From an uncultured Collinsella sp. (GTDB lineage: Bacteria > Actinomycetota > Coriobacteriia > Coriobacteriales > Coriobacteriaceae), in the NCBI GenBank assembly GCA_900541055.1, contig UQHZ01000001.1:62001-126000 (forward strand): a DNA stretch of 64,000 nucleotides, in the 5' to 3' direction. This document shows positions 57,139 to 64,000 of the stretch, piece by piece. The notes under the pieces are model-generated. The model was not told the origin of the DNA, made no database searches, and saw nothing but the letters and a program-made list of their open reading frames with translations. The translations under genes were made by a program, and so were the position numbers. Position 1 is the stretch's first letter; every line of letters begins with the position of its first letter.

Positions 57139-57360
57139 CTACGCGGCGGTTACGGACAGGGCATGGAATTTCTCGCCGGCGCCCTCGACGGCGGCGGCGA
57201 GCTGCTCGGCAGTCACGGTGTCGGCGCACTCCACCTGGACAGTCTGGGTCTCGTGATCGGCGTCGGCATCGGTTACGCCGGCAACGTTGAACAGCGCCGT
57301 CTCGACGGTGGCGTCGCAGTGGCCGCACATAAGGCCGGAAGTCTTAATTGTGAAACGCAT
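57139..57360 (-). CDS. copZ: Copper chaperone, heavy-metal-associated domain
   Basis: 73 residues, one ferredoxin-like HMA domain. Metal motif MCGHC at 11-15, preceded by SGL. It probably delivers Cu(I) to CopA, encoded upstream on the same strand. The ATG at 57360 follows AGAGGA. Confidence 0.88.
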   Translation of the reverse strand: MRFTIKTSGLMCGHCDATVETALFNVAGVTDADADHETQTVQVECADTVTAEQLAAAVEGAGEKFHALSVTAA

Positions 57361-57507
57361 GGATATTCCTCTCTGTTGTGTCGGCTTTCCCAGGCACCCG
57401 ACCTTGACCTTCAAGCCGTCGCTCGCGTATCAAAGTACGCGTCGCTCCTCTTTCAGGTCAATCTCGGGCATCTGGAAAACCCGTTCTAAATGGACTGAAT
57501 GGTGAGC

Positions 57508-59847
57508 CTATTTTGCCACTTTCGGCTTAAAGGTTCGCAGGCGCAACGCATTGGACACGACGCAGACACTCGACAGGCTCATGGCCGCGGCGCCGAACAT
57601 CGGCGAGAGCTGCCAACTCGTGAGAGGGAAGAACACGCCCGCGGCAAGCGGAATGCCGATGCCGTTGTAGAACAGCGCCCAGAACAAGTCCTGCTTGATG
57701 TTGCGGATCGTGGCGCGCGACAGCTCGATGGCGCGGGCGACGTCCATGAGGTCGCTGCGCATGAGCACCACATCTGCCCCCTCCTTGGCGATGTCGGCGC
57801 CGGTGCCGATCGCAAGGCCCACGTCGGCGCGCGCCAGGGCGGGGGAGTCGTTGATGCCGTCGCCTACCATGGCGACCTTGCCGCCCACATCCTGCAGCTC
57901 GCGGACGTGGCGCTCCTTGTCGGCAGGGAGGACGTCGGCGATGACCTGTTCGCTGCTCAGCCCCACGCGGCGGGCGATGGCCTCGGCCGTCACGCGGTTG
58001 TCGCCGGTGAGCATGCGCACGTCGACGCCAAGCGAGCGCAGTGCGGCGATGGCCCCGGCGCTCGTCTCCTTGACCTCGTCCGCCACGGCGATGGTACCGA
58101 CAAGCTCGCTGTTCTTGGCAAAGAACAGCGGCGTCTTGCCCTCGGCCGCGAACTGTTCGGCAAGGCCGGCGGGAACCTTCACGCCCAGCTCGTCCATCAG
58201 ACGCACGTTGCCGGCGGCGATGACATTCTGCCCCTCGCGTGCCGTAACGCCTCGCCCGGGCACGGCGGTAAAGTCCTCGACCATGCGTGCGACGATTCCG
58301 CGCGCCTCGCACTCGGCCATAATCGCCTCGGCCAGCGGGTGCTCGCTTGAGCGCTCCAGCGCAGCGGCCAGCTTGAGCAACGCCTTTTCGCTCATGGCGG
58401 GCGAGCCGTCAGCGCGCGTGGCTACCGTGATATCGGTCACAGCCGGCTTGCCGCGGGTGACGGTGCCCGTCTTGTCGAGCACCACGGTGCCCACGCTGCG
58501 TAGGTTCTCCAGCGCCTCGGCGCTCTTAAACAGAATGCCCATTTCGGCGCCCTTGCCGGTGCCGACCATAATGGCGACGGGCGTGGCCAGGCCCAGCGCG
58601 CACGGGCAGCTGATCACCAGCACGGCGACGGCGGAGGTGAGCGCTTCGTTCACGCTTCCGGTCAGTGCCGTCCACACCACGAAGGTCACGGCCGAGATCA
58701 TGAACACCACGGGCACGAACACGCCGGCGACCTTGTCGGCCATGCGGGCGATGGGCGCCTTGGTGGCGTTGGCGTCCTCGACGAGCTGGATAATCTTGGC
58801 GAGCGACGTGTCGGCGCCCACGCGTGTGGCACGGAAGGTAAACGAGCCGGTGCGGTTGACAGTGGCGGCGTTGACGGTGTCGCCGGCGGTCTTCTCCACG
58901 GGGATGGACTCGCCGGTCAGTGCACTTTCGTCCACGGCCGAAGCGCCCTCGAGTACCACGCCGTCGACAGGGATGGACTCGCCGGGGCGCACACGCAGCA
59001 CCTGGCCGGGCAGAATGGCATCGACGTCGACGGTGGCCTCGGTGCCGTCCTCTGCCACGACGGTCGCGGTCTTGGGCGCTAGGTCGATGAGCGCCTCGAT
59101 GGCGCCGCCGGTCTTGGACTTGCTGCGCGTCTCGAGGTATTTGCCTACGGTGACGAGCGACAGGATGGTGCCGGCGCTCTCAAAATACAGATTGTCCATG
59201 CCCGTCATCATGGCCTCGTGGACCTGACCCGCGGCTAGCTGGTCGGCCATGATAAACATGGCGTAGAGCGACCAGGCGATGGAGGCGGTGGCGCCCACGG
59301 CAATAAGGGCGTCCATGGTAGGCGCGCCGTGCGCGAGTGATTTAAACCCGTTGATAAAGTACGCGTCGTTGACGTAGACGATGGGAATGAGCAGGACGAG
59401 CTCGGTGAGCGCGAGCGTCATGCTGTGGGTGTGGTCGGTGAAGATGCCGGGCAGCGGCCAGCCGAGCATGTGCCCCATGCCTATGTAGAACAGTGGGATG
59501 AGGAATACGATCGAGACGATGAGGCGGGTGCGCATGGCAGAGGCGGCGGCCTCCAACTTTTTGGTCGGCGACTCCATATGGGCGGCGCCGGACCTGGCTT
59601 GCGCACTTCCGCTTTGGACAGCGTCGGTGCCCGTGCTGATGGGCGAGGCCGAGTAGCCCGCGCGGTCGACAGCGGTGCAGATGTCGTCGGGGGAGACCTG
59701 CGCAGGGTCGTAGTCCACCAGCATAGAGCCGGCGAGCAGATTGACCGCGACGCTTTGGACGCCGTCGAGTTTGCTCACGGCGCGATCCACATGCGCCTGG
59801 CAGGCGGCGCATGTCATGCCGCCCACGTCGAACTTATCTTGAGCCAT
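57508..59847 (-). CDS. copA: Copper-exporting P-type ATPase CopA
   Basis: 779 residues. One N-terminal HMA domain (GMTCAAC, Cys13 and Cys16), eight membrane segments, the TM CPC motif SCPCALGLATP, phosphorylation DKTGT, SSEHPLA and GDGINDSPAL. It exports Cu(I). The ATG at 59847 follows AAGGAG. It heads a copA-copZ-csoR cluster and has a CsoR-like operator in its promoter. Confidence 0.96.
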   Translation of the reverse strand: MAQDKFDVGGMTCAACQAHVDRAVSKLDGVQSVAVNLLAGSMLVDYDPAQVSPDDICTAVDRAGYSASPISTGTDAVQSGSAQARSGAAHMESPTKKLEAAASAMRTRLIVSIVFLIPLFYIGMGHMLGWPLPGIFTDHTHSMTLALTELVLLIPIVYVNDAYFINGFKSLAHGAPTMDALIAVGATASIAWSLYAMFIMADQLAAGQVHEAMMTGMDNLYFESAGTILSLVTVGKYLETRSKSKTGGAIEALIDLAPKTATVVAEDGTEATVDVDAILPGQVLRVRPGESIPVDGVVLEGASAVDESALTGESIPVEKTAGDTVNAATVNRTGSFTFRATRVGADTSLAKIIQLVEDANATKAPIARMADKVAGVFVPVVFMISAVTFVVWTALTGSVNEALTSAVAVLVISCPCALGLATPVAIMVGTGKGAEMGILFKSAEALENLRSVGTVVLDKTGTVTRGKPAVTDITVATRADGSPAMSEKALLKLAAALERSSEHPLAEAIMAECEARGIVARMVEDFTAVPGRGVTAREGQNVIAAGNVRLMDELGVKVPAGLAEQFAAEGKTPLFFAKNSELVGTIAVADEVKETSAGAIAALRSLGVDVRMLTGDNRVTAEAIARRVGLSSEQVIADVLPADKERHVRELQDVGGKVAMVGDGINDSPALARADVGLAIGTGADIAKEGADVVLMRSDLMDVARAIELSRATIRNIKQDLFWALFYNGIGIPLAAGVFFPLTSWQLSPMFGAAAMSLSSVCVVSNALRLRTFKPKVAK

Positions 59848-59894
59848 GGCTTCTCCTTTCTGTGACGTAGTGTCGGAAATGTTAACCTGCCGAT

Positions 59895-59925
59895 ACTATA
59901 CACCCATACCCCCTGGGGGTGTCCA
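59895..59925 (-). promoter_or_regulatory. copA promoter with CsoR-like operator
   Basis: On the minus strand: TGGACA (59925-59920), a 19-bp spacer, TATAGT (59900-59895). The spacer contains the C5-A-G5 dyad; on the plus strand ATACCCCCTGGGGGTGT spans 59906-59922. The 331-bp gap 59848-60178 otherwise contains only the family A pair. Confidence 0.6.
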
Positions 59926-60000
59926 GTACAGAAAGAAATGTATGACATTTCGCTACAGATGAGGGTGGTTGGTTGGCCGATGAACCGTCCCAACCAATCA

Positions 60001-60136
60001 TCTCAATCTGTAACAACTAGACCCGTTTTTGTCGAGTAACTGTTACAGATCTAGACATTACATCGAGCCACAACTTAACGTCTCGATCTGTAACAACTAG
60101 ACCGGTTTTTGGGTTCTAACTGTTACAGATCGAGAC
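60001..60136. repeat. Family A array, two units
   Basis: Units at 60001-60055 (two arm mismatches) and 60080-60136 (perfect), 80 bp apart, 27-nt interiors, 25-nt spacer. It lies between the copA promoter and the 3' end of the kinase gene. Confidence 0.9.
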
Positions 60137-60178
60137 AATTGCCGGGGAGGGGTCCCGTCACGGCAAGACGCCCGCTCT

Positions 60179-62263
60179 CTAGATACAGAATCCGGGGATC
60201 ACACAGGTTAGCTTGTTTGGCTTTTCCGCAGGCGTTGCGTACGTAAAGACGTCGCCGTCGTGGCCCACACGGTTTATGTAGAGCGTGCCTTCGGTCTCCG
60301 ATGAGTCGGGGCTCACCGTGCGCTCCCACCAGCAGGTGTCCTTGCCCTTCCACTGGCGGACCATCGTCTCGTTCGTGGAATACGGGCTCACCTTGAGCTC
60401 GCGGAAGAGCTGATACTCCTTGCCCTCGCCGTTGTAGATTTCTGCCAGGTAGTGATAGTCCTTGGCAAACGAATCGGGCGGTTGCGTACCGCACAGCTCG
60501 ACCATGGCGGGCAGCCAAAGGGTTGCGGGCAACTCGCTCAGACACGATGCACTGTTGGCGGCGCCAGCGTTATTCGAGACCTTTTTGACAGATTTGATGA
60601 GCGCGCGCAACTTGTTGGGCAGCAGCTTAAGGCCGTCGCCGTCGAGCCATTCCCGCAGCTCGCAATCTGCCCAGCCGGCGCTCGGCGGTTCAGCCGCAGC
60701 GTTGCGCTCGGCAATACCCGCGTCGAACATAAACGTCAGTCCGGCCTTGCCCGTCCCGTCCAGAAGCTCATCGTGACGGATGCCCACAAGCTGCGCGCCG
60801 ACCTCCAGCCCGTTGGTGAGTTTCACGCGCTTGGTACACGGATAGGGGATATGCCCATCGGCATCGAGCAGGTGATAGCGCTTGGCAATCTCGCGTGCCT
60901 CGCTACGGGTCTCGGCGGCCTTAATCTTGAGCGAAATCTCCTGCAGCTGATCCCAGGTGTAGTCGTCAAGTGAACCGCGGATGCCGTCGAGGTAGTCGGG
61001 GATGCCAAAGCCATGGGTTGCCGCCCCGATAACGCTGAGCCCCGCAACGGCTGCGATAGCGCCGCCGATAATAAAGCGGCGGCGGGTCATGGCATCGTGG
61101 CGGGCCTGATTCAGGATCTCTCGTGCGCGCTCGCCGGCGACGTCGACCTTAAGGTGCGTGCCAGAATCGATATCAATTGCGGCCTCGTCTCCTGCACCTT
61201 CGCGGCCTTCGGATTCGGCGTCGGTGAGGTATGCCGAGAGCACCTCGAGCATCTGCTGCTCGGTGGGACGATCGCACTGCTCGACTGAGAGACCCTTCAT
61301 GATGATCTGGACGAGCGCCTCATCGCCCTCGCAGCGCGGCTCGAGCGGTGCCGGCTTGGTCTTGGTCTTTACGAGATAGAACGAGCCGGTTGCAGCGGCG
61401 TCCGTCGACTCAAAGTCAAACGGTTTGCGACCGCTGTAGAGCTGGTACAAAATGCTCGAAAGCGCGTAGACATCGATTGCCGGCGAACGGCGAAGGGCCG
61501 CGATGCCTTCGATATCCTGCGTGAGCATCTCGGGCGCGGCGTATGCGGGCGTGGCAAAGCGCCAGATGTCGGCGCGCCGGGTGATCGTGTCGTCGCCGAG
61601 AGCCATGGTCGCGGAGCCCATGTCGATGAGGCAGGGGTCAAAGGAGCAATCGGCAATCTGCTGCTCGAGCGTTCGGCTGGTGGTGCGGAACATGATATTG
61701 GCAGGCGACAGGTCGCGATGGATGACCGGATTCACGAGGCCTTGGGTCATCAAGAGCGCACGAAGCACGGCGTTTCCGACGGCGGCGACCATCTGGGTGG
61801 TCAGCCCGCCCGAGGTGTCGTGCGGAAGCAGGGGCAGCGCCTGCTTGAGCGAGGTGCCCTCGACCCACTCCATGAGGATGAGTGGGTCATCCTCGCACGA
61901 TCCGTAGCCATAGACGCGCGGAAATCCGCGCAGGTGCGAGACGGTACACAGATGACGGTACTCCTCGAACAGCGCAGCGGTGTTGGCCAGGTGCGCTGCC
62001 GATTGCTCGGCGGAGCGGTCGGGGGCTTGGCCGGAAAGGATGGCGTTGTCCTTGAGTAGCTTGACGGCAAAGACCTCGCCGCTCGTGTTGGTCGCGCGCA
62101 GCACGTGCCCGATGTTGCCGTTGTTGCGGTGGGCCGTCTGGAGAATAAGCGTCATAAACCGACGCTTGGCGTCGTCCTCGGCGCTGGGGTCGACCGCCAC
62201 GGCGGTGTCGAACGTGTCAAGACGGATGAGTTTGTCGCCATAGGCGCTATCGGTAGTATCCAT
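60179..62263 (-). CDS. Ser/Thr protein kinase-like receptor with DUF6273-type C-terminus
   Basis: 694 residues. Kinase domain: Lys68 in FAVKLL, HRDLSPAN (182-189), DMG in place of DFG (214-216), APE-like AAPEM. The glycine loop is degenerate. A linker leads to one membrane segment at about 396-416, then an outer domain (GWADCELREWLDGDGLKLLP and NRVGHDG) of DUF6273 type. It may sense wall or nutrient state. The ATG at 62263 follows AAAGGA. An FHA protein is encoded just upstream. Confidence 0.85.
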   Translation of the reverse strand: MDTTDSAYGDKLIRLDTFDTAVAVDPSAEDDAKRRFMTLILQTAHRNNGNIGHVLRATNTSGEVFAVKLLKDNAILSGQAPDRSAEQSAAHLANTAALFEEYRHLCTVSHLRGFPRVYGYGSCEDDPLILMEWVEGTSLKQALPLLPHDTSGGLTTQMVAAVGNAVLRALLMTQGLVNPVIHRDLSPANIMFRTTSRTLEQQIADCSFDPCLIDMGSATMALGDDTITRRADIWRFATPAYAAPEMLTQDIEGIAALRRSPAIDVYALSSILYQLYSGRKPFDFESTDAAATGSFYLVKTKTKPAPLEPRCEGDEALVQIIMKGLSVEQCDRPTEQQMLEVLSAYLTDAESEGREGAGDEAAIDIDSGTHLKVDVAGERAREILNQARHDAMTRRRFIIGGAIAAVAGLSVIGAATHGFGIPDYLDGIRGSLDDYTWDQLQEISLKIKAAETRSEAREIAKRYHLLDADGHIPYPCTKRVKLTNGLEVGAQLVGIRHDELLDGTGKAGLTFMFDAGIAERNAAAEPPSAGWADCELREWLDGDGLKLLPNKLRALIKSVKKVSNNAGAANSASCLSELPATLWLPAMVELCGTQPPDSFAKDYHYLAEIYNGEGKEYQLFRELKVSPYSTNETMVRQWKGKDTCWWERTVSPDSSETEGTLYINRVGHDGDVFTYATPAEKPNKLTCVIPGFCI

Positions 62264-62396
62264 GGCGTTCCTTTGTCTGGCATGGGTTGCCGCACGTTTA
62301 CGCGAGCAGTGCGGATATCGGTAAAGTACCATGATAGCCGCACTGCTCACGTATACCGCTGAGTATTGTCGTTTACGATGCAGAAGGTAGAAGACG

Positions 62397-62436
62397 AAAG
62401 ACGGACGGCGACCGTCTTTCGATCGCCGTCCGTGCT
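62397..62436. other. Hairpin after the FHA gene
   Basis: ACGGACGGCGA / TCGCCGTCCGT stem with a loop of about 11 nt. On the minus strand it is followed by CTTTCGTCTTC, a weak terminator. It overlaps the FHA stop codon. Confidence 0.45.
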
Positions 62437-63397
62437 AGTCCACAATGACGAGAAATGTTGTGTAGAGACCCAGATGGAGCCTGTCGCTGTTTTCGATTTT
62501 CACCGGGGGATAGATCTTGCCGGGCTCGCGTTGGTCGCGCGGCGGCTCGATTACGATATCGCCGTCGCCCGCGCCCGATTCGAGCACCGTGCCGTTGGTC
62601 GATCCAAGGCCCTGGGCGTACCAGTGCTCACCCTCAAGCCAAATGCGAAGATGTTCGCGCGATGCGTCGGCGCCCACATCGGTGATGCTGGGCGAGGTTT
62701 TGGGCAAGGATCCAATTACCGTGCCACGCGGATCGCGTGTGAGGGGATGGATTTGCATGTCGACGCAGTTGTCGGCATGTGTCCTGAGCAGACCGAGGTT
62801 GGGAGCGACGGCGTGCGGCTGATCCAGACTGCCCATAAAGCCACGTCCGACGGTAGTTTCGGTGGTGCCAAAGTGCCCGCCCGTCTTGCTGTCGCAAAAG
62901 CGCTCGACGGTGGCCACGCCCTGAACGGGATCGGCGAGCGCCCCCGTTGCCACAAAGAGCATAAGGTAAAGCGTGCTTTTCTCACGCACGGCATTGCCGT
63001 CAAAGTTGTCGATGCGATTGAGGGCATTTGCATATAGGCGGCCGTCCAGCTTGTAGCTGGCGAGAGCCGACATCATTTCGTTGGCGGCCGGACCGCGATA
63101 GTGCTCGGCGATTGCCCGATAGGCGGACTCGCCGCCGCCGAGCTTGCTGCAGATTGCCGCGGAAAGGTTGAGCGTGGTGACGGTAAAGTCGCTGTAGATG
63201 GCGGGCGCGCACTGGTCAGGCTTGCGATGGACGATGTAACGGGTGAGATACGAGCGGTTGGAAGAGCATTTCTCGAGCAGGGTACTGCCGAGATAAGAGT
63301 TTCCATTGATAAGCATTCGGGCGATCTCGAGATGTTTAAGACCGCCGAACGAGCGAATATCGTTATAGAGGACCGAGCAAGGCGTCTCTGCTGCCAC
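62435..63397 (-). CDS. FHA-domain protein
   Basis: 320 residues. The C-terminal FHA domain has SREHLRIW ... GLGSTNGT, which reads phosphothreonine, plus a distinctive TVGRGFMGSLDQPH before it. The N-terminal ~200 residues are unassigned helical sequence. Encoded 171 bp upstream of the kinase on the same strand; a kinase/FHA signalling pair is likely. The GTG at 63397 follows AAAGGAGG; an ATG at 63427 lacks a site. Confidence 0.82.
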   Translation of the reverse strand: MAAETPCSVLYNDIRSFGGLKHLEIARMLINGNSYLGSTLLEKCSSNRSYLTRYIVHRKPDQCAPAIYSDFTVTTLNLSAAICSKLGGGESAYRAIAEHYRGPAANEMMSALASYKLDGRLYANALNRIDNFDGNAVREKSTLYLMLFVATGALADPVQGVATVERFCDSKTGGHFGTTETTVGRGFMGSLDQPHAVAPNLGLLRTHADNCVDMQIHPLTRDPRGTVIGSLPKTSPSITDVGADASREHLRIWLEGEHWYAQGLGSTNGTVLESGAGDGDIVIEPPRDQREPGKIYPPVKIENSDRLHLGLYTTFLVIVD

Positions 63398-63576
63398 GGA
63401 TACCTCCTTTGATTGCTTCCTAGCCAATATGGCGATAGGAATTAATGGCCCCCGGTGGGCGACGTATTAAATGGCCGCGCAATATATAGCGTAACCAAAG
63501 CAACATTATAGGCCACATGTTCGAAATTGCAGGAAGCCTGAGAGATTTGGTTTGGACTGGACGGAAATCCCCCTCT

Positions 63577-63714
63577 GTCTTGATCTATAACAATTAGGAC
63601 CGATTTTACTCGGTAACTGTTACAGATTGAGACGTTTGTGAACCGTGTCGACCGTTTGTCTCGATCTGTAACACGTAGAGGAAGATTTGCCCTGTAGATG
63701 TTACAGATTGAGAC
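63577..63714. repeat. Family A array, two units
   Basis: Units at 63577-63633 and 63658-63714, 81 bp apart, 27-nt interiors, 26-nt spacer. Some arm differences are G-U compatible. The gap 63398-63984 holds no other gene; 63715-63984 shows only a TATACT-like element near 63781. Confidence 0.88.
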
Positions 63715-63984
63715 AATCAGCCGGGCCCACCTCGTCCGCCTCGTCATCTGTGGTTTACGTGGGGGCATGCGAAGCACGGGTATACTAACCGGCGGCGAAT
63801 CTGCTCCATCGCTTAGAGCTGCTGCGTCTGGACGGCGCGTGATAGGGCTGCCAAAGCGATCGCCAGCGTGCTGAGCAACGTCCTCTCTGTGCGCACCCGT
63901 TTTTGTATGTATTAGCGCACTACCAAGCACGCCCGCGCGGCCGCATGCCGTGCCCATAGCGCGTGCAGATAAGGAACAACAACA

Positions 63985-64000
63985 TATGCGTAATTCTGTA
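63985..64000 (+). CDS. Start of an unidentified gene (cut by window end)
   Basis: ATGCGTAATTCTGTA is preceded by AAGGAA at suitable spacing. Only five codons are inside the window, so the product cannot be named and the call is tentative. Confidence 0.35.

Noticed and set aside
63442..63957. 171-codon minus-strand frame at the right end
   Set aside because: Mostly translation of family A repeats (VSICN..YR...VTDRDK patterns); no ribosome site.

Overview
The window reads as chromosome of a high-GC Gram-positive anaerobe of the Coriobacteriia, most likely Collinsella. This is inferred from protein content and style: rpmE with a long Ala/Lys/Glu tail, ftsE with a long disordered N-terminus, a complete MurNAc salvage operon, stand-alone copper genes, strong GGAGG ribosome sites and a very high density of intergenic palindromes. 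No rRNA is present. Two tRNA genes (Gln-CTG, Glu-CTC) lie near 41.4 kb.

Layout. 0-13.6 kb: housekeeping and metabolism (a family-2-like glycosyltransferase, argR, a class A penicillin-binding protein, a U32 peptidase-family protein, tyrS, adenine deaminase, two Cof-type HAD phosphatases, citrate synthase, an ACT-domain protein). 13.7-21.0 kb: an accessory island bounded by two 64-bp direct repeats (62/64 identical). It carries a truncated tyrosine integrase, a DUF2975/HTH pair, an ABC permease gene split by an in-frame TAG, an ATPase, a permease-ATPase fusion and a small secreted Tyr-rich protein. 21-34 kb: core genes (rpmE, secA, prfB, a YitT-type protein, split transketolase, ftsE/ftsX, RNase R). 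34-40 kb: a serine recombinase, a VanZ-like protein and the murR-murQ-murP-mupG set for N-acetylmuramic acid salvage. 40-45 kb: an Spx/ArsC-type protein, the tRNA pair, a TPR-like protein, smpB, a flavin reductase, a 47-residue rubredoxin and an NRAMP transporter. 45.8-52 kb: glutamate synthase gltB-gltD. 52-64 kb: a lineage-specific hypothetical, a predicted nuclease/AbiEi-like protein bracketed by repeats, an amidohydrolase, the csoR-copZ-copA copper module, and a Ser/Thr kinase-like protein next to an FHA protein.

The most unusual signal is in the gaps. Several families of inverted repeats recur (the letters A-E are mine). Family A has ten complete units at five loci. Each unit has 14-16 bp arms around an interior of exactly 27 nt whose sequence varies, and neighbouring units repeat with an 80-81 bp period. 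Family B has three copies with 22-bp arms and exactly 23-nt interiors. Arm changes are often compensated on the other arm. Conserved arms with fixed-length but variable interiors suggest a protein that measures distance, or a hairpin-mobilising enzyme. One predicted PD-(D/E)XK-like protein gene (53358-54434) is flanked on both sides by family A.

Reading as systems: CsoR probably represses a copA promoter with a 19-bp spacer that contains a C5/G5 dyad. MurR (RpiR family) probably controls MurP uptake, MupG cleavage and MurQ etherase. GlnR-like GAAAC half-sites precede gltB. The island resembles a bacteriocin-type export/immunity cassette, but no known bacteriocin family could be assigned.
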